Positions 15,742 through 23,697 of a stretch of DNA of 33,326 nucleotides are shown piece after piece. Under the pieces are notes generated by a model. The model saw only the letters and a list, made by a program, of their open reading frames with translations, was not told the DNA's origin and ran no database searches. The first letter of the stretch is position 1. The number at the start of each line of letters is the position of its first letter. Source of the stretch: Candidatus Methanoperedens sp. (GTDB lineage: Archaea; Halobacteriota; Methanosarcinia; Methanosarcinales; Methanoperedenaceae); contig JAQUNZ010000024.1 in NCBI GenBank assembly GCA_028717345.1, positions 1 through 33,326 of the forward strand, in the 5' to 3' direction. The position numbers were made by a program, and so were the translations under genes.

Positions 15742-17229
15742 ATGACCAACACAAGTGCCATAATATCAAAAGTATGGAGTTACGCACACGTACTCCGGGA
15801 TGCTGGTGTCGGCTACGGCGACTATCTGGAACAGTTGACATATCTGCTTTTTCTGAAAATGGCAGATGAATATTCAAAATCACCGTATGACCGTAAACTT
15901 CCGATCCCGGAAAAATATAAATGGGGAAGTCTGGTATCGAAAAAAGGCGCTGACCTGGAATCACATTATACAGAACTTCTCCGTGAATTAAGCCAGGCAA
16001 GGGGCATCCTTGGACAGATATTTACAAAATCCCAGAACAAGATACAGGATCCGGCTATGCTATCTCGCATCATAGGCATGATAGATAATGAGAATTGGAG
16101 CATGATGGGTACTGATGTTAAAGGGAAAATCTATGAAGGACTTCTTGAAAAAAATGCAGAGGATGTGAAAAGCGGAGCTGGTCAGTATTTCACTCCCCGT
16201 TCCCTTATCATGGCAATGGTTGAATGCATTCATCCTGAACCTGAAAAAACGATATGCGATCCTGCATGTGGAACAGGTGGCTTCTTCCTTGCATCTTATG
16301 ATTTCTTAAGCAATCCCAGGAATTACCGTTTGAATAAAGAGCAGAAGGAATTTCTCAAAGACAAAACCTTTTCGGGAAATGAGATCGTTGCAGGCGCAAG
16401 AAGAATGTGCCTTATGAATATGTTCCTTCATAACATTGGCGAAATTGATGGTGAATCGTATATATCACCAACGGATTCCCTTATATCCGTTCCAAGCGAC
16501 CGTTATGATTATGTTTTGACTAATCCACCTTTTGGTAAAAAAAGCAGCATGTCCTTTACAAATGAAGAAGGCGAACAGGAAAAAGAAGACCTTGTTTATA
16601 ATCGCCAGGATTTCTGGGCAACCAGTTCTAACAAGCAGTTGAACTTTTTGCAGCATATCCATACTATCCTGAAATCAGATGGATGCGCCGCCGTTGTTCT
16701 GCCTGACAATGTACTGTTTGAAGGAGGAGCCGGTGAGACTGTCCGTAAAAACCTGCTTGCATCAACAGATCTGCATACAATTTTAAGACTTCCGACAGGT
16801 ATTTTTTACAAACAGGGCGTAAAAGCAAATGTTCTCTTTTTTGAGAATAAGCCCGCAAGCAAAACCCCCTGGACAAAAGAGGTATGGATATATGATTTTC
16901 GTACCAATATTCATTTTACATTGAAAGAGAACACGATGAAATTCGAGGATTTAAAGGATTTTATCAAATGTTACAATCCTGAAAACAGGCATAAAAGAAA
17001 AGAAACATGGTCACAGGACAATCCGAATGGGCGGTGGAGAAAAATCTCATATGAGGAAATAGTTTCAAGAGATAAAACAAACCTTGATATTTCCTGGGTA
17101 AAAGATGAAAGCCTTGCTGATCTGGATAACTTGCCTGACCCGGATATACTGGCAAATGAGATTATTGAAAATGTAGAAGCCGGACTTGAGGGATTTAAAG
17201 AAATAGTCGAAACGATAAATGGCGAATGA
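15742..17229 (+). CDS. hsdM: Type I restriction-modification DNA methyltransferase
   Basis: A 495-residue N6-adenine methyltransferase subunit. The N-terminal HsdM helical domain (YGDYLEQLTYLLFLKMADE) is followed by the SAM-binding motif DPACGTGGF at about 173-181 and the catalytic NPPF at 261-264; GAGQYFTPRSLI just before motif I is also characteristic. The C-terminal part is intact (NLDISWVKDESLADLDNL). Together with HsdS it would methylate the host DNA, and with HsdR it restricts foreign DNA. There is no clear ribosome-binding site before ATG 15742; an inverted repeat separates it from the cassette upstream, so it may have its own promoter. Confidence 0.95.
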   Translation: MTNTSAIISKVWSYAHVLRDAGVGYGDYLEQLTYLLFLKMADEYSKSPYDRKLPIPEKYKWGSLVSKKGADLESHYTELLRELSQARGILGQIFTKSQNKIQDPAMLSRIIGMIDNENWSMMGTDVKGKIYEGLLEKNAEDVKSGAGQYFTPRSLIMAMVECIHPEPEKTICDPACGTGGFFLASYDFLSNPRNYRLNKEQKEFLKDKTFSGNEIVAGARRMCLMNMFLHNIGEIDGESYISPTDSLISVPSDRYDYVLTNPPFGKKSSMSFTNEEGEQEKEDLVYNRQDFWATSSNKQLNFLQHIHTILKSDGCAAVVLPDNVLFEGGAGETVRKNLLASTDLHTILRLPTGIFYKQGVKANVLFFENKPASKTPWTKEVWIYDFRTNIHFTLKENTMKFEDLKDFIKCYNPENRHKRKETWSQDNPNGRWRKISYEEIVSRDKTNLDISWVKDESLADLDNLPDPDILANEIIENVEAGLEGFKEIVETINGE

Positions 17230-17297
17230 GAATCTTACTTACAAACATCCCGCCTGAACCGGAACTGTATTCGATATAGTCTTTTAAAACGATGGGT

Positions 17298-18188
17298 TCA
17301 GGCATGATAGTATTCCCCGGTCGCCCTCTGCTGCACCGGTGACCCGCACGGCTCCATGCCAGGAACTCCTACCGCATCCGCGCGGCACTGCCTGCACAGC
17401 CTGAACTGGGGCAGGAACTCCTCTGCAATTGTCCTTGCCATTGTAAGCTCGTCGCATTCCGGCGCTCTCTCCTTCTCGAACTTCTGGAGAGGTATCAGCG
17501 GGATGATGTTCATCAATATGGCGCCGTTCTCTGCTGCCCTTTTTGCAATTTCCTTTACCTGCTCAAAGTTTATTTCAGGGATCAACACCGTGTTCACCTT
17601 GACATTAAGCCCTGCTTCGCTTGCTTTTTTCACTCCAAGGAACTGCTTCTCGATCAGCAGCTTTGCGCCTTCAACACCCTTATATGTCTTATCGTGATAC
17701 CGCACGAACGAGTATATTTTAGCCCCTATATCGGGGTCAACCGCATTTATTGTAACAGTAACGCTCGTTACTCCAACCTCGACAAGCCTGTCCACACTTT
17801 CAGCCAGCAGAAGACCATTTGAAGCAACACACTTTATGAGTTCGGGATATTTCTCATGAACAAGGCGAAGGGTTTCGAAAGTATCTTCATTCGCAAGCGA
17901 TTCCCCCGGACCTGCTATCCCAACAACACGCAGGTTAGGGATGTCCTTAATATACTTATCAACCCTGACAAGTGCCTCCCGCGGATTAAGTATCACGCCA
18001 GACACGCCTGGTCTGTGCTCGCATTTATCCAGTTTCCTTATACAGTAGTTGCACTGGATATTGCAGCGCGGAGCCACAGGTAGGTGAATCCTTGCTGTCG
18101 TGAAATGCGCTTTCTCATTGTAGCACGGATGCACACTTGTAAGGTGCGCGAATTTTGAGCCTATGTTGCCCCAGCGTTCCTGTTTCAT
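17298..18188 (-). CDS. nifB: Nitrogenase cofactor biosynthesis protein NifB
   Basis: A 296-residue radical SAM protein of the short archaeal NifB type. HPCYNEKAHFTTARIHLPVAPRCNIQCNYC contains a ligand cysteine of an accessory cluster at residue 22 and the radical SAM CxxxCxxC at 42, 46 and 49. The motif RPGV and the C-terminal CRQCRADAVGVPG are likewise NifB hallmarks. NifB fuses two [4Fe-4S] clusters into the 8Fe-9S-carbide precursor of the nitrogenase cofactors. There is no NafY-like C-terminal domain, as usual in archaea. The start has an AGAGG ribosome-binding site. No nifHDK are in the window. The promoter carries two inverted repeats (18203-18239), suggesting repression by nitrogen or another signal. 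hsdM converges on it from the other side. Confidence 0.92.
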   Translation of the reverse strand: MKQERWGNIGSKFAHLTSVHPCYNEKAHFTTARIHLPVAPRCNIQCNYCIRKLDKCEHRPGVSGVILNPREALVRVDKYIKDIPNLRVVGIAGPGESLANEDTFETLRLVHEKYPELIKCVASNGLLLAESVDRLVEVGVTSVTVTINAVDPDIGAKIYSFVRYHDKTYKGVEGAKLLIEKQFLGVKKASEAGLNVKVNTVLIPEINFEQVKEIAKRAAENGAILMNIIPLIPLQKFEKERAPECDELTMARTIAEEFLPQFRLCRQCRADAVGVPGMEPCGSPVQQRATGEYYHA

Positions 18189-18202
18189 GTTATCCTCTGT
18201 TG

Positions 18203-18243
18203 TTCGTAACTATACGAATTAGTATTGGAGTTAATACTATAAA
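18203..18243 (-). promoter_or_regulatory. nifB promoter with two inverted repeats
   Basis: On the minus strand a TATA-like TTTATAG (about 18237-18243) precedes nifB by some 50 nt. Two inverted repeats overlap and follow it: TAGTATT-6 nt-AATACTA (18220-18239), overlapping the TATA end, and TTCGTA-4 nt-TACGAA (18203-18218), near the expected transcription start. The 6-nt spacing of the first equals that of the methanogen NrpR operators (GGAA-N6-TTCC or GGTA-N6-TACC), although the half-sites differ. A repressor at either site would block transcription. Confidence 0.5.
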
Positions 18244-18292
18244 GGTATTTTCCCAATTGTCGCTTAATACACTTTTTATTAATAAAGCTTGT

Positions 18293-18448
18293 TCACATTT
18301 TTTCAAACAGTTCCTTTCCAACACCGCACTGGGGGCAAACCCAGTCGTCCGGAAGGTCAACAAAAGCAGTCCCGGGTTTGATTCTCGGTGTATCTCCTAT
18401 TTCCGGGTCATATATGTATCCACAAACAGTACATCGATATTTGTCCAT
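18293..18448 (-). CDS. Rubredoxin
   Basis: A 51-residue protein, too short for the usual ORF filters. CTVCGYIY (Cys6, Cys9) and [10 protein letters not shown] (Cys38, Cys41) are the two CxxCG knuckles of rubredoxin, and [12 protein letters not shown] is the conserved linker. It carries a single iron and transfers one electron. A GGAGGT ribosome-binding site lies directly upstream of ATG 18446-18448. The start is 2 nt after the stop of the cytochrome gene, so the two are co-transcribed. The 104 nt between its end and nifB's start (18189-18292) contains the nifB promoter. Rubredoxin often supplies flavodiiron proteins or other oxygen-defence enzymes; a decayed fprA fragment lies nearby (19870). 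Confidence 0.95.
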   Translation of the reverse strand: MDKYRCTVCGYIYDPEIGDTPRIKPGTAFVDLPDDWVCPQCGVGKELFEKM

Positions 18449-18450
18449 TT

Positions 18451-19815
18451 CTACCTCCGTGACTTATAGAACCGTACTGTTATATAAAAGGTAAAGATTG
18501 CCATAACAAAAGAGAAATCGGGGGTTTCTTTTGCGGATGGCGCATACAGTGTGTAATTTGCTGAGGTCATCTCAACTACTGGCGGTCTTACCTTACCCTT
18601 CCCGAACAACAGGTCTGAAAGTTCCTGCGAAGCAGAGACATAATTAAGCCGTGCTGAAAGGATGACAGGTCTTTTTGCAGTTTTGGGGATCGTAAAATTA
18701 TAGTATTCTATGGAATATCCCTTTGGAGGTATCCTGTTATCAGAAAGTATCTTCTGTGCAAACCACACCTTTTCGGTGTGTTTGCCACTGGCATCGCCAA
18801 ATACAGTATGGTATTTTACAGCATCATGGTCGATATACCCATTCTCGTCCACGCCGCCTGACCTGAAGATCGCTTTGCCCGAAGCATCCCGGACTTCGAC
18901 ATCAAGCCATATCAGTCGCGCTTCGGTCAGCCCGGTTGGGAGTTTATGCCCTGCCCCTGTGTTTGTAACCTTTAATCTAAGAGTCACGTTGTCATTAACA
19001 ACTTCGATAGCCTCGATCTCAAGTGTTGCAGCAGATTTAAGCCTCTCCTGCGCAAGCTTTTCATGCTCTGGCGAACCGAGAAGTCCCGGAAGCATAGCAT
19101 TACCTCCTACAAAGTAATGAGTGAAAATATTTTCTCTAATGGGTCCGCCCACAGCCGCTCTTCCAGGATTTGGCACGAACCTGGTCACACCGGGGGTCAT
19201 GTGGCAGTCCTGGCAAGATGTAGTTTCGTTGTATGGCCCCTCTTTCCATTCAGTATAAGTGTTCTCAAGAACAAGACCATTGAAAGGATGCACTACGTTA
19301 TGGCATATTCCGCAGAAATCTGATTTTGTATAAAGATCTGAATACACAGTCGAATGGAATGTAGAATAGTTGGAATCATTTAAAGGTCCTCTTTTTATTC
19401 TGCCTGGTGAAGAAATGAAAGCCCCGTTCCCGATGCCACTTGTTGCGTTGACAGTATGGCAGAAGTCACAGCTTACTCCCTTTTCTGATATCTCGCTGAC
19501 GTTATAGTTATCGGCTGATGGAATTTTTCCTGAAAGGTAGTCGATGGGTGCATGGCATTTTGTGCAGAATGCATCAAAAGAGCTATTCGTTTCCCTGCTT
19601 GCAATAACGAAAAGCTTCTCGTACACAGGGTCTTTATGCGCCATAGAATGCATCGAGCCGTTCCACTGCGCATAGATCTCTTCATGGCATCCCCCGCATA
19701 CTTCAGGATGCACATAATCCGAGGTTTCAATTCCATTATCATACACCATTCCAGAAAGGGCTAATGTCATAGAAAAAATTGTGGCAAGAATCACCAAGCT
19801 CCTCATTCCAACCAT
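18451..19815 (-). CDS. Pentaheme c-type cytochrome, membrane-anchored
   Basis: A 454-residue secreted protein with five CxxCH heme-binding motifs at residues 40-44 (CGGCH), 84-88 (CTKCH), 116-120 (CDFCH), 168-172 (CGICH) and 201-205 (CQDCH). The N-terminus is a signal peptide or anchor (residues about 4-22), and the C-terminus ends in a hydrophobic segment and the basic RFYKSRR, so it is likely held to the outside of the membrane. The half after residue 240 has no heme and forms a beta-rich domain ([22 protein letters not shown]). Distribution of hemes resembles cytochrome c554-family proteins. It would carry electrons across or outside the membrane. It is followed directly by rubredoxin. The start could be the second Met (codon 4). 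Confidence 0.88.
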   Translation of the reverse strand: MVGMRSLVILATIFSMTLALSGMVYDNGIETSDYVHPEVCGGCHEEIYAQWNGSMHSMAHKDPVYEKLFVIASRETNSSFDAFCTKCHAPIDYLSGKIPSADNYNVSEISEKGVSCDFCHTVNATSGIGNGAFISSPGRIKRGPLNDSNYSTFHSTVYSDLYTKSDFCGICHNVVHPFNGLVLENTYTEWKEGPYNETTSCQDCHMTPGVTRFVPNPGRAAVGGPIRENIFTHYFVGGNAMLPGLLGSPEHEKLAQERLKSAATLEIEAIEVVNDNVTLRLKVTNTGAGHKLPTGLTEARLIWLDVEVRDASGKAIFRSGGVDENGYIDHDAVKYHTVFGDASGKHTEKVWFAQKILSDNRIPPKGYSIEYYNFTIPKTAKRPVILSARLNYVSASQELSDLLFGKGKVRPPVVEMTSANYTLYAPSAKETPDFSFVMAIFTFYITVRFYKSRR

Positions 19816-19869
19816 ATATCATCAAATCTCCTATCCTGCCGAAAAGTATTATTTCTATAAGATAAATAA

Positions 19870-20070
19870 CTATCGCTGCGGGATTTCCATGGTTACACCA
19901 CCCCACGCGGTGGGACATACAACGCATATCTTATAGTGGATGAAAAAACTGCACTTGTGGATACTGTGAAACATGGATTCAGCAACGAGATGATAAACAG
20001 GATAAAACAGATAATTGACCCTGCGAGGATCGATTATGTTATCTGGTTAAAGTTTAGCGAAGCTGCATGA
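19870..20070 (+). pseudogene. fprA: Remnant of F420H2 oxidase / A-type flavoprotein (fprA)
   Basis: An open frame without a usable start reads LSLRDFHGYTTPRGGT, then YNAYLIVDEKTALVDTVK and EMINRIKQIIDPARIDYVI. This matches the N-terminus of FprA-type flavodiiron proteins (family pattern RDFHGYTTPRGTTYNAYLI). The frame begins after a stop at 19867 and leaves the family after IDYVI, ending in LKFSEAA; the rest of the flavodiiron protein (metal ligands HxExD, flavodoxin domain) is missing. It is a decayed fragment of about 60 codons. FprA reduces O2 with F420H2, and the nearby rubredoxin would be a reasonable relic of the same defence set. Confidence 0.8.
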
Positions 20071-20200
20071 GCTGCGGCTTTAAAAAATACAGACGGTAGC
20101 GCAGGCATTCCTTGAAATTATCTCCCTGGAAGTCGCACGATTCCAGGTCTGCTGCGACACATTTTCCATCCGTGCAGAAGTTGCATTTTTCAGATGTCAT
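20054..20200 (-). CDS. Small cysteine-rich protein
   Basis: A 48-residue ORF: MTSEKCNFCTDGKC and so on, with cysteines at 6, 9, 14, 22 and 32 (CxxCx4C...C...C). It would bind zinc or an iron-sulfur centre. A GAGGT ribosome-binding site sits 8 nt upstream of ATG 20198-20200. Its 3' end overlaps the fprA remnant in the opposite direction. No family is recognised, and the length means a chance ORF is possible, but the cysteine spacing and ribosome-binding site favour a gene. Confidence 0.55.
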   Translation of the reverse strand: MTSEKCNFCTDGKCVAADLESCDFQGDNFKECLRYRLYFLKPQLMQLR

Positions 20201-20328
20201 TGATCGAACCTCATCTATAGAATATTAGATGAGCGTATTATTTGTTTCGGTTAACAAAAAATTTAATGCCTGTTAAGGAAGTATAAGTAAACCAAGGTTC
20301 GCAGTAACCTTATCGGAGGAATTAATAT

Positions 20329-20736
20329 ATGACTGAGACAGAATCCCCAAAAGGTCAAGATCTTGACCTTAAACTCAAAGCTAATATGACGCATATGGGT
20401 GAGGTGACCTACACACTTCAGGTTTCACCAGCTAATTTAGAATGGAAATATTCAGAGGCTGATGCCGAATATCGAATAGATCAATATGTAATAAAAAGCG
20501 ATTTGATCAGACAGACAATTCGAAATATATTATTTAAGAACAAAGAGCTTCTGGTCGATTCAATAAAAGTAGGCTCAAAAGACTATCTTTTTGAGGTTCA
20601 GGTACCGAAACGGATCGATAAGGAGAGACTCAAACAAGTTCTCATCCAGATAGCCAATGAGATAAAAAACGAAGTCGTCAAAAGCAAAACTGAACTGGAG
20701 TCATTCAAGAAATTCCTTGATGATAATGTATTTTAA
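20329..20736 (+). CDS. Small protein of unknown function
   Basis: A 135-residue protein behind a strong GGAGG ribosome-binding site (20313-20317). It has no signal peptide, membrane segment or recognised motif. The first half is beta-rich (MTHMGEVTYTLQVSP) and the second is a long charged helix (KEVVKSKTELESFKKFLDD type). A TATA-like AAGTATAAG lies near 20279-20287. It converges with the next small gene. It is not recognised, though it looks like a normal, expressed cytoplasmic protein. Confidence 0.7.
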   Translation: MTETESPKGQDLDLKLKANMTHMGEVTYTLQVSPANLEWKYSEADAEYRIDQYVIKSDLIRQTIRNILFKNKELLVDSIKVGSKDYLFEVQVPKRIDKERLKQVLIQIANEIKNEVVKSKTELESFKKFLDDNVF

Positions 20737-20772
20737 TTGAATTTTCCCCTTTTCAGTTCCACTTTGCGGTAT

Positions 20773-20979
20773 TTACACTTCCCTGACTATGTGAATATTA
20801 GAGAATGGTATATAGTGTTTCTTTCCTGCGTGTTCTCCCTCAAGCGGGAAAAACACTAAATACTGTTCCTCGTGTTTTATCTCAATTACTTTTGCATTTG
20901 TTACCCATTTATCAAATGTAGTTTTCCCATCTTCACCAATGTATCTTCTGGATTCTATAATGTACTTTCGATCCTGCAT
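20773..20979 (-). CDS. Small protein of unknown function
   Basis: A 68-residue protein starting at ATG 20977-20979, chosen because AGGAGGT ends 5 nt upstream; an ORF 14 codons longer (start 21021) has no ribosome-binding site. It is a beta-rich single domain (YIIESRRYIGEDGK, AKVIEIKHEEQYLVFFPLEGEHAGKKHYIPFSNI). No family is recognised. It follows cbiQ by about 60 nt on the same strand, and could be co-transcribed with it. Confidence 0.65.
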   Translation of the reverse strand: MQDRKYIIESRRYIGEDGKTTFDKWVTNAKVIEIKHEEQYLVFFPLEGEHAGKKHYIPFSNIHIVREV

Positions 20980-21036
20980 AACATACCTCCTGTCATCTAT
21001 ATAGATGCTATCTTCAGGCATATTAAATTAATACTT

Positions 21037-21861
21037 CTACGTATAAAAACCTAGGTTCAAGCCCATCTGTGCTGCAATTATGACCCCTGCTGTGAGAGCG
21101 AGGAACGAAACGTCAGAAATTCGAAGGTTCTTCCTGCCTACGTACACATGTCCATCCGCATTATAGCCCCGGCAGAGCATACTCTGGTATGTCCGCTCCC
21201 CCTGTTCATATGAACGGATGAACATAGAGCTTATTGTGTAGCCTATCTGTTGAAGCGTCCAGATGCGCGGGACTTTTTTATTCAGGAGGTCAAAGCACCG
21301 CGTCTTCTGGGCTCTTCTTATCCTTCCAAGCATGTTCGAGAAGACAAAGAGGTAGCGCACCATCATTGTAAAAAGAAGAGCCATTTCCTTCGGCATTCCC
21401 AGGCGCCTTGCAGATGCGACAAGTTCACTCAATGATGTGGTGGATGAAAGAAGTATCACTGATGTTATGGAGACCAGGAATTTCGCAAATATGATCGCAC
21501 CAAAAAGCGCGCCTTCATGCGTAGCAGAAAGTCCGAATGGCAGCGTAAAAAGCACTGTATATTCTGGAATGAACGGCTGTTTCAGGAACGGCTGAAGGAC
21601 TGCAATGCCTAATCCAAAGGGTAAGGCTATCGCGAACCGGATTGCGATGTAGGAAAATTCAAGGCGGGCAAGCAGCAAAAGGGCGATAAGATAGGCTTCA
21701 AGAAGCAATAGTTTCTGGAAGTTCCAGGTGTCCATGCGTGGGAGCGATACTGCATATATGACTATAACAAGAGTCATAAAGATCTTTATTCTCCCATCTA
21801 TCCTGTGGACTATTGATTTCCTGAAAGACTCGCGTTCAAGTTCAGTAAGCGATATGTGCAT
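21037..21861 (-). CDS. cbiQ: ECF transporter T component, cobalt/nickel
   Basis: A 274-residue membrane protein of the CbiQ/NikQ family. Several hydrophobic helices (about 25-45, 50-75, 100-165, 245-270) surround the cytoplasmic coupling segments; ERTYQSMLCRGY near residue 220 carries the Ala/Ser-Arg-Gly-type motif that docks to the ATPase. It links CbiM to CbiO and converts ATP hydrolysis into metal uptake. It lies 1 nt after the cbiO stop, so the two are translationally coupled. The system order is cbiM, cbiO, cbiQ. Confidence 0.93.
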   Translation of the reverse strand: MHISLTELERESFRKSIVHRIDGRIKIFMTLVIVIYAVSLPRMDTWNFQKLLLLEAYLIALLLLARLEFSYIAIRFAIALPFGLGIAVLQPFLKQPFIPEYTVLFTLPFGLSATHEGALFGAIIFAKFLVSITSVILLSSTTSLSELVASARRLGMPKEMALLFTMMVRYLFVFSNMLGRIRRAQKTRCFDLLNKKVPRIWTLQQIGYTISSMFIRSYEQGERTYQSMLCRGYNADGHVYVGRKNLRISDVSFLALTAGVIIAAQMGLNLGFYT

Positions 21862-21862
21862 C

Positions 21863-22687
21863 CTATTTCACCACTCGCAGCAGTTCATCCTTGGCTTCTT
21901 CCAGAGTGAACTTCACATTAACAGGCACGCCTTCATCCTTAAGCAATTCCAGAAGCTGCGCCACTATGGGTAGGCGCAGGTGGGTTTTCTTGATAAGTTC
22001 ATCTGTTGAGAATATTTTCTGGGGCGTACCATCACCGATTATCCTGCCTCCTGACATTATGCATACCCTGTCTGCAAGCATAGGTACGATATCAACATCA
22101 TGCGTAGCTGTTATTATAGTGATTCCCAGATACCTGTTCATGTCGTTTATAAGCCTGATGAGACGCACCGCTCCACCCGGATCAAGTCCAGCCGTGGGCT
22201 CATCCAGAACAAGCACTTCCGGTTGCATGGCAAGTATGCCTGCCATAGCGACCTTTTTTTTCTCACCCATGCTCAGATGATGGGGTGCCCGCTCCTCAAA
22301 TCCTGTGAGGTGCACAAGCTCAAGTGCCTCACGCACCCTCTTTTCGATTACATCTGGAGGAAGACCGAGATTCATGGGACCAAATGCAACGTCCTGTTTG
22401 ACCGTAGGTGCAAATATCTGGTCGTCAGGGTCCTGGAACACAACACCCACAGTCCTCCGCACATCCAGTATGTTTTTCTTATTTATTGGCTCACCTTTAA
22501 TAAAGACCTCGCCGCTTGTTGGTTTAAGTATCCCGTTGAAATGTTTGAAGAGCGTGGATTTCCCCGCGCCGTTCGCTCCGATTATGGCAATTCGCTCTCC
22601 GGGCTTTGCCGCAAAGTTTATGCCGTCAAGTGCTTTTATCTTTCCCCTATATACGTGGGTTAGATCTCGTGTTTCTATTATGTTCAT
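21863..22687 (-). CDS. cbiO: ECF transporter ATPase, cobalt/nickel
   Basis: A 274-residue ABC ATPase: Walker A GANGAGKST (about 36-44), Q-loop VFQDPDDQIFAP, signature LSMGEKKKVAMAG, Walker B VLVLDEPTAGLDP and the HDVD switch histidine. The LSMGEKK signature and the PDDQ of the Q-loop are characteristic of CbiO-type ECF ATPases. The C-terminal extension (residues 225-274) is typical of the family. It energises uptake with CbiQ. The cbiM gene is 17 nt upstream. Confidence 0.95.
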   Translation of the reverse strand: MNIIETRDLTHVYRGKIKALDGINFAAKPGERIAIIGANGAGKSTLFKHFNGILKPTSGEVFIKGEPINKKNILDVRRTVGVVFQDPDDQIFAPTVKQDVAFGPMNLGLPPDVIEKRVREALELVHLTGFEERAPHHLSMGEKKKVAMAGILAMQPEVLVLDEPTAGLDPGGAVRLIRLINDMNRYLGITIITATHDVDIVPMLADRVCIMSGGRIIGDGTPQKIFSTDELIKKTHLRLPIVAQLLELLKDEGVPVNVKFTLEEAKDELLRVVK

Positions 22688-22696
22688 TTTATATCA

Positions 22697-22725
22697 TTCT
22701 GCGTTCATCTGCGTTTATCTGCGGT
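22697..22725. repeat. CAGATAAACGCAG-type repeat at the cbiM 3' end
   Basis: The tandem units TTCTGCG / TTCATCTGCG / TTTATCTGCGG are of the same family as those at 11262-11290. The last residues of CbiM (RTADKRR and the stop) are encoded by this repeat, so it has replaced or extended the natural end of the gene. Confidence 0.65.
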
Positions 22726-23643
22726 TCTTAAAATTTTCGCGGCGCCGAACCATATTATCAGGATAGCTGCAAATCCGATAACAATAGCCGCGATCTCACC
22801 CATCTTTCCCATGCCAGGGATGGCATAGTCTGAGAACAGGAGAGTTATTGTGTTTTTTATATTATCTTTTACAAGAAGGCTTGTGGTATGTTCAAGACCG
22901 TCGGGATTGCTTGACGCAAGGAATGGCGCAGCAATAGCAAGTCCTGCAAAAGCCACAATACCTGCCACAACCACTTTTGCCGTGCTGACTTTCTTATATC
23001 CCTCTTCTGCAATGATATCAGGTCTGGCCCTGATTATGGCATTGAACACGATGACCGTTATAATCCCCTCACCTATCCCTGCTGCGCCCTGGAAAATACT
23101 CATGTAGAGTACACCTTCCTTGAGCGGGAATGTGCCTGAGAGCCACAATTCAAATACAAGAGCAATGGCAGGAAGTATCATGCTGATCCATGCGCCTGCA
23201 AAAAGAGCTATGGATCGCCTTACCGACAGTCTGGAGAGTGCTATGAAGCTGTAGTACCCGAAGAATCCGCCTATTATCCCCATGTTCAGGATATTCGCAC
23301 CCATGACAGTTATCCCGCCATCCCCGAAAAGAGATTGTACTGCGAGAACCAGGGTCAACAGCAGGACAGCAGCCCATGGGCTTGCGAATATTATGGCTGC
23401 CAGCGCTGCACCCACCACATGCCAGCTCACACCTCCCAGGACAGGCAAAGGTATCAGCAGGTTTGCTGCTATGTTAATGGTCTGGAGCACGAACATGCCT
23501 GCAGCAAGCACGCCAAACAGCGGTATCATGTCCTCGTTAAGGTCGCTTCGCGCCCATTTTATCGACCGCGCGATAAAGATGATTGCTATGAGCCAGTAAA
23601 CTGCTGCCTGGTACCATACGATGGAGCCGTCAGGGATGTGCAC
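22705..23643 (-). CDS. cbiM: ECF transporter substrate-binding component CbiM with PDGLE tail
   Basis: A 312-residue membrane protein from GTG 23641-23643, preceded by AGGAGGT at 8 nt. The mature N-terminus MHIPDG coordinates the metal, as in CbiM/NikM proteins, and HVVGAALAAI further in is the second conserved metal site. The C-terminal part has APFLASSNPDGLEHT, the PDGLE domain that replaces CbiN/NikN as an auxiliary component. Substrate (cobalt or nickel) cannot be told from sequence; the nearby AdoCbl-dependent ribonucleotide reductase gives cobalt a use, and methanogen enzymes give nickel one. The last few residues lie in an intergenic repeat. The upstream palindrome at 23698-23725 probably controls it. 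Confidence 0.92.
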   Translation of the reverse strand: MHIPDGSIVWYQAAVYWLIAIIFIARSIKWARSDLNEDMIPLFGVLAAGMFVLQTINIAANLLIPLPVLGGVSWHVVGAALAAIIFASPWAAVLLLTLVLAVQSLFGDGGITVMGANILNMGIIGGFFGYYSFIALSRLSVRRSIALFAGAWISMILPAIALVFELWLSGTFPLKEGVLYMSIFQGAAGIGEGIITVIVFNAIIRARPDIIAEEGYKKVSTAKVVVAGIVAFAGLAIAAPFLASSNPDGLEHTTSLLVKDNIKNTITLLFSDYAIPGMGKMGEIAAIVIGFAAILIIWFGAAKILRTADKRR

Positions 23644-23697
23644 TTTTTATACCTCCTAAATAAAATTATTAACAATTTATAAACATATATTTGCTTG

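Noticed and set aside
17253-17302. CCTGAACC / GGTTCAGG inverted repeat between hsdM and nifB
   Set aside because: The 8-bp arms are 34 nt apart and one enters the nifB coding end; a bidirectional terminator is possible but not supported.
22100-22766. Long plus-strand frames of 187 and 153 codons
   Set aside because: They are antisense to cbiO, whose ABC motifs are unambiguous.
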